NCBI GenBank assembly: GCA_031272415.1
Contig: JAISTU010000151.1
Span: 1-37,590, forward strand
Source: Bacteroidales bacterium
GTDB lineage: Bacteria; Bacteroidota; Bacteroidia; Bacteroidales; WCHB1-69
Direction: 5' to 3'
Length of the DNA stretch: 37,590 nt
Position numbers and translations under genes: made by a program. The notes below the pieces were generated by a model that was given only the letters and a program-made list of their open reading frames with translations, had not been told where the DNA came from and made no database searches. Positions 26,576 through 35,165 of this stretch are shown in pieces (within the stretch, counting starts at the first letter, position 1; every line of letters starts with the position of its first letter).

Positions 26576-26981
26576 CACAAAAATTTAATTAAAAAATAAA
26601 AACCTTTTTTTTGCAGAGTGTAGAGTTTTTTTAGAGTGAAGAGTGAAGAGTGCAGAGTGTAGAGATTTTAGATTTAGGATTTTAGATTTTTCTATTTTTT
26701 TTTTGCATTTGTCTGAACCACGATTTTCATAAGATTTATGTGATTGGCAGGATTATTTTATGATTGTAAAGACGGTGCCGTCTCTATAATTCTCTTGTCT
26801 GAACTGTTGTCTGAACTGTAATTTGGAATGATTTTTTTGATTTGTGTGAAATCATAGTAATCATGTTAATCATTCAAAATCAAAGTTCAGACAAGGGGGG
26901 CAAAAATGCAAAAAAAAAATCTCCACTCTACTCTCTACACTCTGAAAAAAGGGTTTTAATTTTTAATTGAATCTCTCCACT
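26576..26981. repeat. Large nested inverted-repeat intergenic cluster
   Basis: The gap between the two genes (26544-26981) has no coding sequence. From outside in: arms AAAACC, T-run, AGAGTG repeats on the left (four AGAGTGN heptamers at 26633-26660) and ACTCTACACTCTG, A-run, GGGTTTTAATTTTTAATTG on the right; GCATTT and AAATGC boxes; then TGTCTGAACC at 26710 and GTTCAGACA ending at 26893. A short palindrome (26770-26783) and two extra TTGTCTGAACTG copies near 26795 and 26806 sit in the middle. It separates tsaB from the lipoprotein promoter. Confidence 0.65.
26710..26893. repeat. TGTCTGAAC-bounded element, composite copy
   Basis: A left half (TGTCTGAACCACGATTTT...) identical at its start to the copy at 32173, then an inserted GACGG/CCGTC palindrome, two tandem TTGTCTGAACTG starts, and a right half ending AAAGTTCAGACA. 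It looks like two elements merged or one interrupted by another. Confidence 0.6.
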
Positions 26982-27686
26982 CTAATTCAGTCCTTTCACT
27001 TTGGGAACTCCTGCGCGAAATGCTTTGAGATAAAAAGGCTCAAAATAGGCTACATCTGCAAAATCTTTGCTAACGTATTGATTATGAACACTTTGCAATA
27101 AATTTCGAGCGGAAATGGGAGCATCGCAAAAAAACGCATTTTGATGTTTTTCATACAAAGGACGCACTTTTGTATTGGCATTGCCACAAAATACAACTTT
27201 CTGATTATTAAGCAATTGTAAATATGTATCATCGGATAAAATTACATTAGTAACATCTTCTTTTTTTTGCAAATTTTGGTCAAAAACAGTTGTATAAACC
27301 TCCATTCGTTTGGCATCTAACATAGATATAAACAATTGAGTATCAGGATATTGTATTTTTGCGGCAGTAGCAATTCCTAACAGAGTATCGGCAGCAATGA
27401 GCGGAATTTGAAGGGCATAACACAAACCTTTGCAGGTAGAAGTACCTATTCGCAAGCCCGTGTAAGACCCCGGACCTTGACTGACGGCAATCGCAGATAA
27501 ATCATTGAGACTTATATTCGCCCCATTAAGAGCCTGTTGTATTAAATCAATCACTTTTTCGGCATGAGAATTTTTGTTGTCATTTTCCACGCAAGATACA
27601 CATTGTCCGTCTTTTCCGATTGCTACTGAACATATTTCGGTAGTTGTTTCCAAAACTAATATTGCACTGTTTTTTGCCACAATCAT
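26982..27686 (-). CDS. tsaB: tRNA t6A biosynthesis protein TsaB
   Basis: 234 aa, an ASKHA-fold protein that with TsaD and TsaE transfers threonylcarbamoyl to A37 of ANN-decoding tRNAs. Visible motifs are ILVLETTTEICSVAIG (residues 10-25), NSHAEKVIDLIQQAL, and the family hallmark VSQGPGSYTGLRIGTSTCKGL around 70-90. It lacks the metal-binding histidines of TsaD, as expected for TsaB. Length is normal (about 230 aa). It follows mutS by 45 bp on the same strand. Confidence 0.95.
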   Translation of the reverse strand: MIVAKNSAILVLETTTEICSVAIGKDGQCVSCVENDNKNSHAEKVIDLIQQALNGANISLNDLSAIAVSQGPGSYTGLRIGTSTCKGLCYALQIPLIAADTLLGIATAAKIQYPDTQLFISMLDAKRMEVYTTVFDQNLQKKEDVTNVILSDDTYLQLLNNQKVVFCGNANTKVRPLYEKHQNAFFCDAPISARNLLQSVHNQYVSKDFADVAYFEPFYLKAFRAGVPKVKGLN

Positions 27687-27731
27687 TTTTACAAATTTAT
27701 TCCTTTTTGTTTACATTTTTAATTTTTTGCC

Positions 27732-30338
27732 CTATTTTATCAGCGTTTTTATCTCATTTAATTTCATCAATGCTTCAACAGGTGTTAGTGTATTGATGTC
27801 CGTATTAAGAATATCTTCTTTTATTTGTATCAAAACAGGGTCGTCTAAAGTAATGAAACTCAATTGCATAGCCTTATTATTGGCAGTACTTTTTGCCGCA
27901 GAAGAAGTCAATTTTCGGGTCAAAGTTTCATGTTCCGATTTTTCCAATTTAGCCAAAATTTCGTTGGCTCTTTGCAAAACTTCTACCGGCATTCCTGCCA
28001 TGCGTGCAACATGTATCCCAAAACTATGCTCGGTGCCACCTTCTACTAACTTCCTCAAAAACAACACTTTATTGTTAATTTCTTTGACCGTAACATGAAA
28101 ATTTTTGATGCGAGGAAAAGATTTTTCCATTTGATTTAGTTCGTGATAATGAGTTGCAAAAAGCACTTTGGGGCGAAATTGTTTATGTTCATGCAAAAAT
28201 TCGGCAATAGCCCATGCAATAGAAACGCCATCGTAAGTGCTTGTACCTCTGCCTATTTCGTCTAAAAGAATTAAACTGCGAGACGAAATATTGTTCAAAA
28301 TGCTCGCCGTTTCAATCATTTCCACCATAAATGTTGACTCGCCCGAAGAAATATTGTCTGATGCCCCAACGCGGGTAAAAATTTTATCCACAATTCCAAT
28401 CGAAGCCGAATCTGCCGGCACAAAAGAGCCGATTTGAGCCAAAAGTACAATCAGAGCCGTCTGACGCAAAAGAGCAGATTTACCCGACATATTGGGTCCC
28501 GTTATCATCAAAATTTGTTGTGTATCTTTGTCAATATACATGTCGTTGGCGATATATTTTTCCCCCACAGGCAATTGAGTTTCTATCACAGGATGTCGCC
28601 CATTAACAATATCTATCGAATATTCCTCATGAATTTGCGGTCTTACATAATGATTGCTTTGCGCCGTTTGTTGAAAAGAAAGCAATACATCTAATTCTGC
28701 TATTAGTCTGGCATTCAATTGAATAGGTTGTATTTTTGTAGAAACATCGGTCAGCAATTCGCTGTAAATACGCTGCTCTGTTTCAATAATTTTTTCTTCT
28801 GCTCCCAGCACTTTATTTTCATATTCTTTCAACTCTTCGGTAACGTAACGCTCTGCTGTTGTGAGCGTTTGCTTTCGTATCCATGTTGAAGGCACTTTCT
28901 TTTTATGTACATTAGTTACCTCTAAATAATACCCAAAAACGTTGTTATAGCCGATTTTAAGAGAACTGATACCCGTTTTAAGGGCTTCATTGTTCTGCAA
29001 ATCAATCATATAATTTTTGCCGGATTGAGTGATATTTCTTAACTCATCTAATTGAGCATCAACTTTTTGACAAATTACACCTCCTTTTTGCAAATTAGCG
29101 GGCGGGTCATCGACTATTGTTTTATGAATGCGTGTGCTAACCCATTGAGCCTCATCTAATTGTGTTGCAATTTTTGCCAAAGTAGGATTATTGACTTCGC
29201 TCAATGTTTGCTTAATCTCCTTAATGGCATAAAGTGCTTTTTTGAGTTGTACCATTTCCCGCGGATTGGCTCTGGCAACGGCTACTTTTGAAATCAAACG
29301 CTCCAAATCGCCAATAGTTTCAATTTTAACTGCCAACTCATCTGCAACTTCTTGATTTTGAATTAAATAATCTACAACATCATGCCGCTCTGCAATTTGA
29401 TTTTTATCTTTCAAAGGCAAAGAAACCCACCGCCGCATCATGCGTGCCCCCATTGGAGATATGGTTTGGTCAAGCACATCTAAAAGCGTAACTGCATCTT
29501 CATGCGGAGAAGTAAATAATTCCAAATTGCGGATAGTAAATTTATCCAACCAAACGTGCTTATTTTCTTCTATACGCGAAATTTTGGTGATGTGAGATAC
29601 ATTATTATGTTGTGTATCAAATAAATAATGCAAAGCAGCACCGGCGGCTATCAATCCGTTTTCTTGATTCTCAACCCCAAATCCTTTAAAAGATGTTACT
29701 TGAAAATGCTTGAGTAACAAATCATTAGAAAAATCAGATGTAAAAACCCAATCCTCAAATGTAGAGGTAAAAAATTTATCCCCAAAAAGAGTTTTAAACT
29801 CCGATAATTTGTTTTTTTCAACAATCACTTCGGCAGGTGCAAAACTTTGCAACAATTTGTCAACATAATCCGAACTCCCTTCGGCAAGGTAAAATTCCCC
29901 CGTTGAAAGGTCTAAAAATGCCACTCCCAAAATGGATTTGCCTATATGTACGGCGGCTAAAAAATTGTTGGCTTTTGCCTCCAATATTTTGTCATTGTAA
30001 GATACCGCCGGCGTAACCAATTCAGTAACACCACGTTTGACAATCGTTTTTGCCAATTTCGGGTCTTCTAATTGGTCGCAAATGGCTACTTTGTAACCCG
30101 CACGCACTAATTTTGGCAAATAATTATCTAACGCATGATGCGGAAAACCCGCTAACTCACTGCTACTCGACCCGTTATTGCGGTGTGTAAGCACTATGCC
30201 CAATATTTTAGATGTCTTAATCGCATCTTCCCCAAATGTCTCATAAAAATCCCCTATCCGAAACAACAATAACGCATCAGGATATTTCGCCTTAAATGTA
30301 TTATATTGCTTCATCAAAGGAGTATCATTTCCACTCAT
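27732..30338 (-). CDS. mutS: DNA mismatch repair protein MutS
   Basis: 868 aa, full length. The N-terminal mismatch-recognition domain starts TPLMKQYNTFKAKYPDALLL with the mismatch-contacting Phe and Glu in GDFYETFGEDA. The C-terminal ATPase has Walker A TGPNMSGKSALLRQ (around residue 613), SSGESTFMVEM (signature loop), Walker B SLILLDEIGRGTST, and FATHYHELNQM. The MutL/clamp-binding tail is short. It is the first gene of a mutS-tsaB unit with a promoter box at 30383-30390. No frameshift or missing domain is seen, so the host is presumably mismatch-repair proficient. Confidence 0.98.
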   Translation of the reverse strand: MSGNDTPLMKQYNTFKAKYPDALLLFRIGDFYETFGEDAIKTSKILGIVLTHRNNGSSSSELAGFPHHALDNYLPKLVRAGYKVAICDQLEDPKLAKTIVKRGVTELVTPAVSYNDKILEAKANNFLAAVHIGKSILGVAFLDLSTGEFYLAEGSSDYVDKLLQSFAPAEVIVEKNKLSEFKTLFGDKFFTSTFEDWVFTSDFSNDLLLKHFQVTSFKGFGVENQENGLIAAGAALHYLFDTQHNNVSHITKISRIEENKHVWLDKFTIRNLELFTSPHEDAVTLLDVLDQTISPMGARMMRRWVSLPLKDKNQIAERHDVVDYLIQNQEVADELAVKIETIGDLERLISKVAVARANPREMVQLKKALYAIKEIKQTLSEVNNPTLAKIATQLDEAQWVSTRIHKTIVDDPPANLQKGGVICQKVDAQLDELRNITQSGKNYMIDLQNNEALKTGISSLKIGYNNVFGYYLEVTNVHKKKVPSTWIRKQTLTTAERYVTEELKEYENKVLGAEEKIIETEQRIYSELLTDVSTKIQPIQLNARLIAELDVLLSFQQTAQSNHYVRPQIHEEYSIDIVNGRHPVIETQLPVGEKYIANDMYIDKDTQQILMITGPNMSGKSALLRQTALIVLLAQIGSFVPADSASIGIVDKIFTRVGASDNISSGESTFMVEMIETASILNNISSRSLILLDEIGRGTSTYDGVSIAWAIAEFLHEHKQFRPKVLFATHYHELNQMEKSFPRIKNFHVTVKEINNKVLFLRKLVEGGTEHSFGIHVARMAGMPVEVLQRANEILAKLEKSEHETLTRKLTSSAAKSTANNKAMQLSFITLDDPVLIQIKEDILNTDINTLTPVEALMKLNEIKTLIK

Positions 30339-30382
30339 TGAATCCCTTTATATTATGATTTATAATTTATGACTATATTTTG

Positions 30383-30390
30383 CAAAAATA
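30383..30390 (-). promoter_or_regulatory. -7 box TATTTTTG for mutS-tsaB
   Basis: The minus strand reads ATTTGTGTATTTTTGCAAAA, 45 nt before the mutS ATG. Unlike most promoters here it lacks the poly-A/GTTTTTTAATT block and has no AGAGTG repeats upstream; the sequence upstream is ATTTTATTTTT-rich. Confidence 0.65.
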
Positions 30391-30471
30391 CACAAATTTC
30401 GCAAATATTTTATTTTTTTCTATTTTGAGAAAAAAAGATTTTTATGCAAATTTTTACGCTATCTTATTGAT

Positions 30472-31965
30472 TTACCGATAACTATGCATGCCTCCTAATA
30501 AATAATTGACCCCAAAATAAGTCATTAAAACGCAAAAAAATGCAAAAATTAAGAATATATGAAAAAATATCGGCTTTTGAAAAAAAGATAAAATTTTACC
30601 ATGCAAAGGCATCGAATAGACAATCAATGTTATCAAAGCCCAAACTTCTTTCGGATCCCAGCCCCAATAACGTCCCCACGTAATATTTGCCCAAACTGCT
30701 CCCGTAAAAATACCTATCGACAAAAAACCAACGCCCAACAACAAAAGTGTCTGCGAAATGGTCTGCAATTGTGCCATCTGTGGAGTTTCTCCTTTGGTAA
30801 AAATTCGTAATGCAATGTAAATCAATGAATTAATAAATGTAAACGTAAAAACAGCATACGCAATCATTACCAATGAAACATGTATACTCATCCACGGAGA
30901 GGCTAAAACAGGCATCAAATTGCCGATTTGCGGGTTCATAAAATTGAGCGAAGCAACCAATAATGTAAAGCCCGATATGACTAATCCCCCCAGCGAAAGC
31001 AAAGGTGATTTCTTTGCTAATACAATGCAAATCAACACAATAACCCACGACAAAAACAACATTGTTTCATATCCGTTGCTCAAAGGAATATGAGAGGACA
31101 AATACCACCGAATTGCCAAATAAAGTGTCAATAAAACGCAACAAATCAGCAAAATACATCTATTTACACCAGAAATCCAAGTTGTTTTTTTGCCTTTTTG
31201 CATGAAAAATATATAAAAAAAGACAAGCAATATTCCTGCCGATAAATGAATTTTAAACAAAACATTGACAATGTTAAATGAATTGTAAATCAATTCAATA
31301 CGTACTTTTTTGTCATCAATGCTGCCTTTTTCGGCTCTGCTTTTTTGAAAAAGTGATATTTTGTGAATAATTTCCAAAATTTGAGCATGATTTTGTTCTC
31401 CAACCGATTCATAAAGCAACTGAAAAACATTGGAAATGAACAAAGTATCATTTGCATCTGCGAGCGATAAATCATCATTTTGGGCATACCATTGTGATTT
31501 TTGCGGGAATATTTTCAAAGATTCTCCTGTATGCAGAGCGCGAATGAGGCTGATTTTTTCTATCGCTTCTTTGATGGCTACATTGTGAGGGTCGTAACCA
31601 CCTCCCCAACGAAACAATTGATATGTCTCCGCATTCCCCAGAAAATCAGTCAGTTTAGCATATTTTTTGACACCCAATTTTTGTTGCAATTGCTTACTTT
31701 TTATCTTAAAAAACGGCTCATTTTGCCACTCTTCCGGGAAAAATAACCAGCCTGATAGCACTTGTACGGCATCTAAATCCTTGTAGGTAGATTGTCCATA
31801 AATTTTGCGACAAAAATCTTTGGCATAACTATCCAAAACCGCAATTCGTCCATTATAAAAGATTGATAATGAGCCTAATGCATTAGCCTCCTCTTTCGTA
31901 ATTGTTTTTTGCCCCACAACCGAAAAAGAAATAAATAAACCTAAAAACAGAGGTAACAACCTCAT
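30472..31965 (-). CDS. ccsA: Cytochrome c biogenesis protein CcsA (heme-handling), ResB part absent
   Basis: 497 aa from ATG 31965. I reject the longer frame from ATG 32136 because that codon lies inside an intergenic repeat and upstream of the promoter box at 32021-32028; ATG 31992 is the alternative. From 31965 the protein begins MRLLPLFLGLFISFSVVG, a clean signal or anchor. Residues of about 25-230 are the periplasmic domain seen in Bacteroidetes CcsA (SLSIFYNGRIAVLDSYAKDF, AVQVLSGWLFFPEEW). The C-terminal half has about eight membrane helices with the heme-binding tryptophan motif VWANITWGRYWGWDPKEVW. CcsA with ResB/CcsB delivers and attaches heme to c-type cytochromes. Many Bacteroidetes relatives are fused to ResB; this one is not, and no ResB gene is in view. 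Confidence 0.9.
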   Translation of the reverse strand: MRLLPLFLGLFISFSVVGQKTITKEEANALGSLSIFYNGRIAVLDSYAKDFCRKIYGQSTYKDLDAVQVLSGWLFFPEEWQNEPFFKIKSKQLQQKLGVKKYAKLTDFLGNAETYQLFRWGGGYDPHNVAIKEAIEKISLIRALHTGESLKIFPQKSQWYAQNDDLSLADANDTLFISNVFQLLYESVGEQNHAQILEIIHKISLFQKSRAEKGSIDDKKVRIELIYNSFNIVNVLFKIHLSAGILLVFFYIFFMQKGKKTTWISGVNRCILLICCVLLTLYLAIRWYLSSHIPLSNGYETMLFLSWVIVLICIVLAKKSPLLSLGGLVISGFTLLVASLNFMNPQIGNLMPVLASPWMSIHVSLVMIAYAVFTFTFINSLIYIALRIFTKGETPQMAQLQTISQTLLLLGVGFLSIGIFTGAVWANITWGRYWGWDPKEVWALITLIVYSMPLHGKILSFFQKPIFFHIFLIFAFFCVLMTYFGVNYLLGGMHSYR

Positions 31966-32020
31966 TTTGTTAATATTACAAATAAAAAACATTTTTACCT
32001 TTTGTCGAAAAATCATTTTG

Positions 32021-32028
32021 CAAAGATA
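32021..32028 (-). promoter_or_regulatory. -7 box TATCTTTG for ccsA
   Basis: The minus strand reads TTTTTTTGTGTATCTTTGCAAAATG. It decides the ccsA start, since any transcript from here begins near 32015, downstream of the upstream-most ATG at 32136. Confidence 0.7.
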
Positions 32029-32341
32029 CACAAAAAAATGAAAAAAATATTCCCCAAATATAGTGAAAAAAACAAATAATAATAATGATAAATAGGGAGA
32101 AAAGAGTATAGCAGAGTGAAGAGTTTTTTTTTGCATTTTTGGGATAAAAACGTTCTAATAAATGAAAAAAATTGTCTGAACCACGATTTTCATAAGATTT
32201 ATAAGATTAGCATGATTAAAATAATCATATAAATCATTAAAATCATTCCAAATCACAGTTCAGACAATGCAAAGAATAATTCTCCATTCTTCATTCTCAA
32301 TTAAAAAAAAAGTTTTTTAATTTTTAATCCAAGAAAAAGTG
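32029..32341. repeat. Repeat cluster between divergent promoters
   Basis: Non-coding region between two opposite promoters. It holds GCAGAGTGAAGAG (from about 32111), a GCATTTTTGGGATAAAAACG box (32133-32158), the TGTCTGAAC-bounded element (32173-32266), a degenerate TTCTCCATTCTTCATTCTC arm, and the poly-A/GTTTTTTAATTTTTAAT block feeding the plus-strand promoter. No terminator is needed here, so the repeats are not simply terminators. Confidence 0.6.
32173..32266. repeat. TGTCTGAAC-bounded hairpin element, intact copy
   Basis: 94 bp with perfect 9-bp ends TGTCTGAAC/GTTCAGACA and extended imperfect pairing inside (CGATTTTCATAAGATTTAT against the complement of AAATCATTAAAATCATTCC). The whole element could fold into one long hairpin. 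No reading frame is inside. Confidence 0.75.
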
Positions 32342-32349
32342 TATCTTTG
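32342..32349 (+). promoter_or_regulatory. -7 box TATCTTTG, start codon only 5 nt downstream
   Basis: TGTATCTTTGTAAATATG: the box ends at 32349 and the ATG of the barrel gene is at 32355. With the usual spacing, transcription would start at or within about two bases of the ATG, predicting a leaderless or near-leaderless mRNA. Confidence 0.7.
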
Positions 32350-32354
32350 TAAAT

Positions 32355-33653
32355 ATGAAACTATATAAAGTAGGAGTTCATTCATTTTTGATAAAATGTT
32401 TTGAGTTAGCATGTTGTGTGCTTTTGTATTTATTGTTGTGTGTGGGGGTGAAGGCTCAGAACCAACTCAATTCGCCGTATTCGCGTTTTGGGGTGGGAGA
32501 TATATCTTCACGGTCGGCGGCAAGTATTATGTCTATGGGGGGGACGGCTTTTGCATTTCAGTCGTCTTCGGCGGTAAATTATGCTAATCCGGCGGCATAT
32601 ATTGCTTATGATTCGCTTTCTTGTCTTTTTGATGCGGCATTTTCGTTCAAAAATCATACATTAACGGCAGCCTCAACACAAAAAGGAGCAACGATGTTGT
32701 TTGATTATGTAGCCTTTGGTATTTCTGTTCGGCGTTGGTGGAAGACAAGTTTAGGGTTTCAGCCTTATTCTTCCATGAATTACACGGTGATTGAGCCAAA
32801 AAGTTTGGACTCCAATACATATAATATATTGTATACCGGACGTGGAGGTATCAATGAGGTTTATTGGGGCAATGCGTTTCGTTTGTTCAAAAATTTTTCA
32901 TTAGGATTTAATGTTTCCTATCTATTTGGCAGTTATATTCGTCAGCGACAAGTGGAATGGGATAGTAGTGATTTTTTTAATTCGCTCATTAGTCGCAACA
33001 ATCATGTTAATGGAGTGGCTTTAAATATTGGTACTCAATATTTTATACCTGTTAAAGATAAGGGTGAAATCGGGATTGGTTTGGTTTGTACGCCTCCTAT
33101 TCCCATATTTTCCAAATACAATCAAGAGATTGTCACTTATATAGGTACAGCAGATGCGGTTACGTATATAGATACCATTTATCCGCAAACGGAGTCCAAG
33201 CAAAAGCACAGTATGCCATTGTCGATAGGCGGTGGTTTGTCTTGGATAAAAAGGGATAAATATTTTGTAGGAATGGATGTTAAGTGGACAAATTGGTCAA
33301 AATATGCACTTGATGGTCAAAATGATTCATTATCTGATGCGTTGAAATTTTCAATAGGAGCCAATATTACTCCGCAAGCGACAGGAAAAATGTATTTTTC
33401 ACGCGTAACATACAGTCTTGGAGTAAGTTATGAATTAACACATCTTAAATTTAACGAGCAACAATTGGCAAAATATGCCATTAGTGCTGGATTATTTTTT
33501 CCAATTAAGCGGTCAAAAACGGGTATTGGCATGATTTTTGAATATGGAAGTTTAGGTACTACCTCCAATGGATTGATAAAAGAAGATTATTTTTCAATAA
33601 CACTCAATTTGAGAATTCATGAAAGATGGTATCAACGCATTAAGTACGAATAG
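32355..33653 (+). CDS. Outer-membrane beta-barrel protein of the NSPYSRFGVGD family
   Basis: 432 aa with a signal peptide (residues 1-35, ending VGVKAQ). The mature N-terminus NSPYSRFGVGDISSRSAASI, then GGTAFAF and NYANPAAY, is the hallmark of a conserved Bacteroidetes outer-membrane family; many later segments alternate in barrel style (YFIPVKDKGEIGIGLVC, KFSIGANITPQATGKMYF). The last strand is DYFSITLNLRIHERW. It starts a plus-strand cluster with a TPR protein and LptC, which fits a role in envelope assembly. Its cargo or channel activity is unknown. The start codon lies directly behind the promoter box. Confidence 0.85.
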   Translation: MKLYKVGVHSFLIKCFELACCVLLYLLLCVGVKAQNQLNSPYSRFGVGDISSRSAASIMSMGGTAFAFQSSSAVNYANPAAYIAYDSLSCLFDAAFSFKNHTLTAASTQKGATMLFDYVAFGISVRRWWKTSLGFQPYSSMNYTVIEPKSLDSNTYNILYTGRGGINEVYWGNAFRLFKNFSLGFNVSYLFGSYIRQRQVEWDSSDFFNSLISRNNHVNGVALNIGTQYFIPVKDKGEIGIGLVCTPPIPIFSKYNQEIVTYIGTADAVTYIDTIYPQTESKQKHSMPLSIGGGLSWIKRDKYFVGMDVKWTNWSKYALDGQNDSLSDALKFSIGANITPQATGKMYFSRVTYSLGVSYELTHLKFNEQQLAKYAISAGLFFPIKRSKTGIGMIFEYGSLGTTSNGLIKEDYFSITLNLRIHERWYQRIKYE

Positions 33654-33705
33654 AATAAAATAAATATATAAAATAAAATTTAGAAATAGAATATAAAAAA
33701 AAAGC

Positions 33706-35145
33706 ATGAAGATTTTAAATGTAAAAACAATTAGCAGTGCAGTATTTGCTTTTATGGGTATCATCCCTATGTTAAAAGGGCAAGAAAGTAAGTGGGGTAA
33801 GGATAGTATTGACTGTCAGACCAATATTTCTCTTTATCGGGAGGACTATAAACAAGGGAATTACAAGCGGGCTTATGAGCCATGGAAAAAGGTTTTGCAG
33901 GATTGTCCGATGTCAACGCAGTATGTTTTTGCTGACGGGTCCAATATTTTGGATTATATGATAAAAAATGAAACCGACAGCGTCAAAAAAGAAGCATACA
34001 TACAGGAAATGTTTGATTTCTTTGATTTAAGAATAAAATGTTACCCTGATAAACAGGCGTATGTTTTGGGACGTATTGGCATTTATATGATGAAATATAG
34101 GCAGCATGAATACAAAAAAGCATACGAAATATTAGGACAAGCCATTGATTTGGGCGGTTTGGAAACATCACCGCAAGTGCTTGACGTTTATTTTATTACG
34201 GCAGAATATTATATGAAAAAAGAGCGTTTGGATACCTCTATTTTGATTGATGCTTATGATAAAATTACGGAAAATTTGGATGCCATGTTAGACCAAGCCG
34301 AAAAAGCACTTGAAAAAGCCATGCGTCCTATTTATCAATTGCAAGAACAAAAAGATGGTTTTCTGATTTCAGATGAGGATTATATTGCTACTTATGAAAG
34401 ATTGGCAAAAGATTCTGCCAAAGCAGCCTATAATTTGGAACAACTTAAAAAAGCAAGCAATAATTTAGATATTCGTTTCTCAAAATATGCGTCTTGCGAC
34501 TTATTGACACAAATTTATCGTAAAAAATTAGATATTTCAAAAGATGAGCGTATTTTGAAACAAATTATTAAGTTTTTCCCAAAAGCAGGCTGTCCGGAGG
34601 ATAATGAGGTGTATATTATAGCAGTTGAGGAGTTGCATAAAATGTCGCCTAATGCGAAAACGGCTTATTTTATGGGTAAAAATAAATTTTTGAAAAAACA
34701 ATATAACGAGGCTTTGGAATATTTTAAACAAGCACAATCGTTATATGACAAAGAGTCGGACAGCATTATCACTTATTTATTGATGGGGGCTTGTTATCAG
34801 CAAATGGGGCAATATAATAATGCCAGAGATTGTGCGTATAAAATTCTCAAACTCAATCCTAATGAGGCACAAGCATATATTTTGATGGGAGATTTATACA
34901 GTCAATCTTCGGGTGTATGTAGCGGTTTGGATTTGCCTGCGTCCATTTATTGGGCGGCGGCAGATAAATACGCCAAAGCCAAATCTATAGCAACAGACCC
35001 TGCTATTGCAGAGCAAGCACAGAAAAAACTCAATGCGGCTGTTGCCAGATTTCCCAAAACGGAAGAATACTTCCAAAGAGGTCTCACCAAAGGTCAAACG
35101 TATCAGGTAGGTTGCTGGATAGGCGAGACTACCACGATTAGATAA
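33706..35145 (+). CDS. Exported TPR-repeat protein
   Basis: 479 aa, with an N-terminal signal (residues 1-25, ISSAVFAFMGIIPMLKGQE). Several helix pairs fit tetratricopeptide repeats, the clearest being residues 324-352 (AYFMGKNKFLKKQYNEALEY), 358-390 (YLLMGACYQQMGQYNNARDC) and the next unit LNPNEAQAYILMGDLYSQ. The start of the mature protein is an irregular helical region with DYKQGNYKRAYEPWKKVL. TPRs are protein-protein scaffolds, so it probably acts in the periplasm as an assembly factor or adaptor. It lies 52 bp after the barrel gene and 20 bp before lptC, in what looks like one operon. Confidence 0.88.
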   Translation: MKILNVKTISSAVFAFMGIIPMLKGQESKWGKDSIDCQTNISLYREDYKQGNYKRAYEPWKKVLQDCPMSTQYVFADGSNILDYMIKNETDSVKKEAYIQEMFDFFDLRIKCYPDKQAYVLGRIGIYMMKYRQHEYKKAYEILGQAIDLGGLETSPQVLDVYFITAEYYMKKERLDTSILIDAYDKITENLDAMLDQAEKALEKAMRPIYQLQEQKDGFLISDEDYIATYERLAKDSAKAAYNLEQLKKASNNLDIRFSKYASCDLLTQIYRKKLDISKDERILKQIIKFFPKAGCPEDNEVYIIAVEELHKMSPNAKTAYFMGKNKFLKKQYNEALEYFKQAQSLYDKESDSIITYLLMGACYQQMGQYNNARDCAYKILKLNPNEAQAYILMGDLYSQSSGVCSGLDLPASIYWAAADKYAKAKSIATDPAIAEQAQKKLNAAVARFPKTEEYFQRGLTKGQTYQVGCWIGETTTIR

Positions 35146-35165
35146 TTGGTTAGATAAAATTAAAA

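Noticed and set aside
27574..28098. 174-codon plus-strand frame across tsaB/mutS
   Set aside because: Antisense shadow of two well-supported genes; its hydrophobic sequence arises from the complement of their codons.
30339..30471. tRNA or small RNA between mutS and ccsA
   Set aside because: The gap is pure A/T-rich promoter sequence; no cloverleaf or stable hairpin was seen here or in the other gaps.
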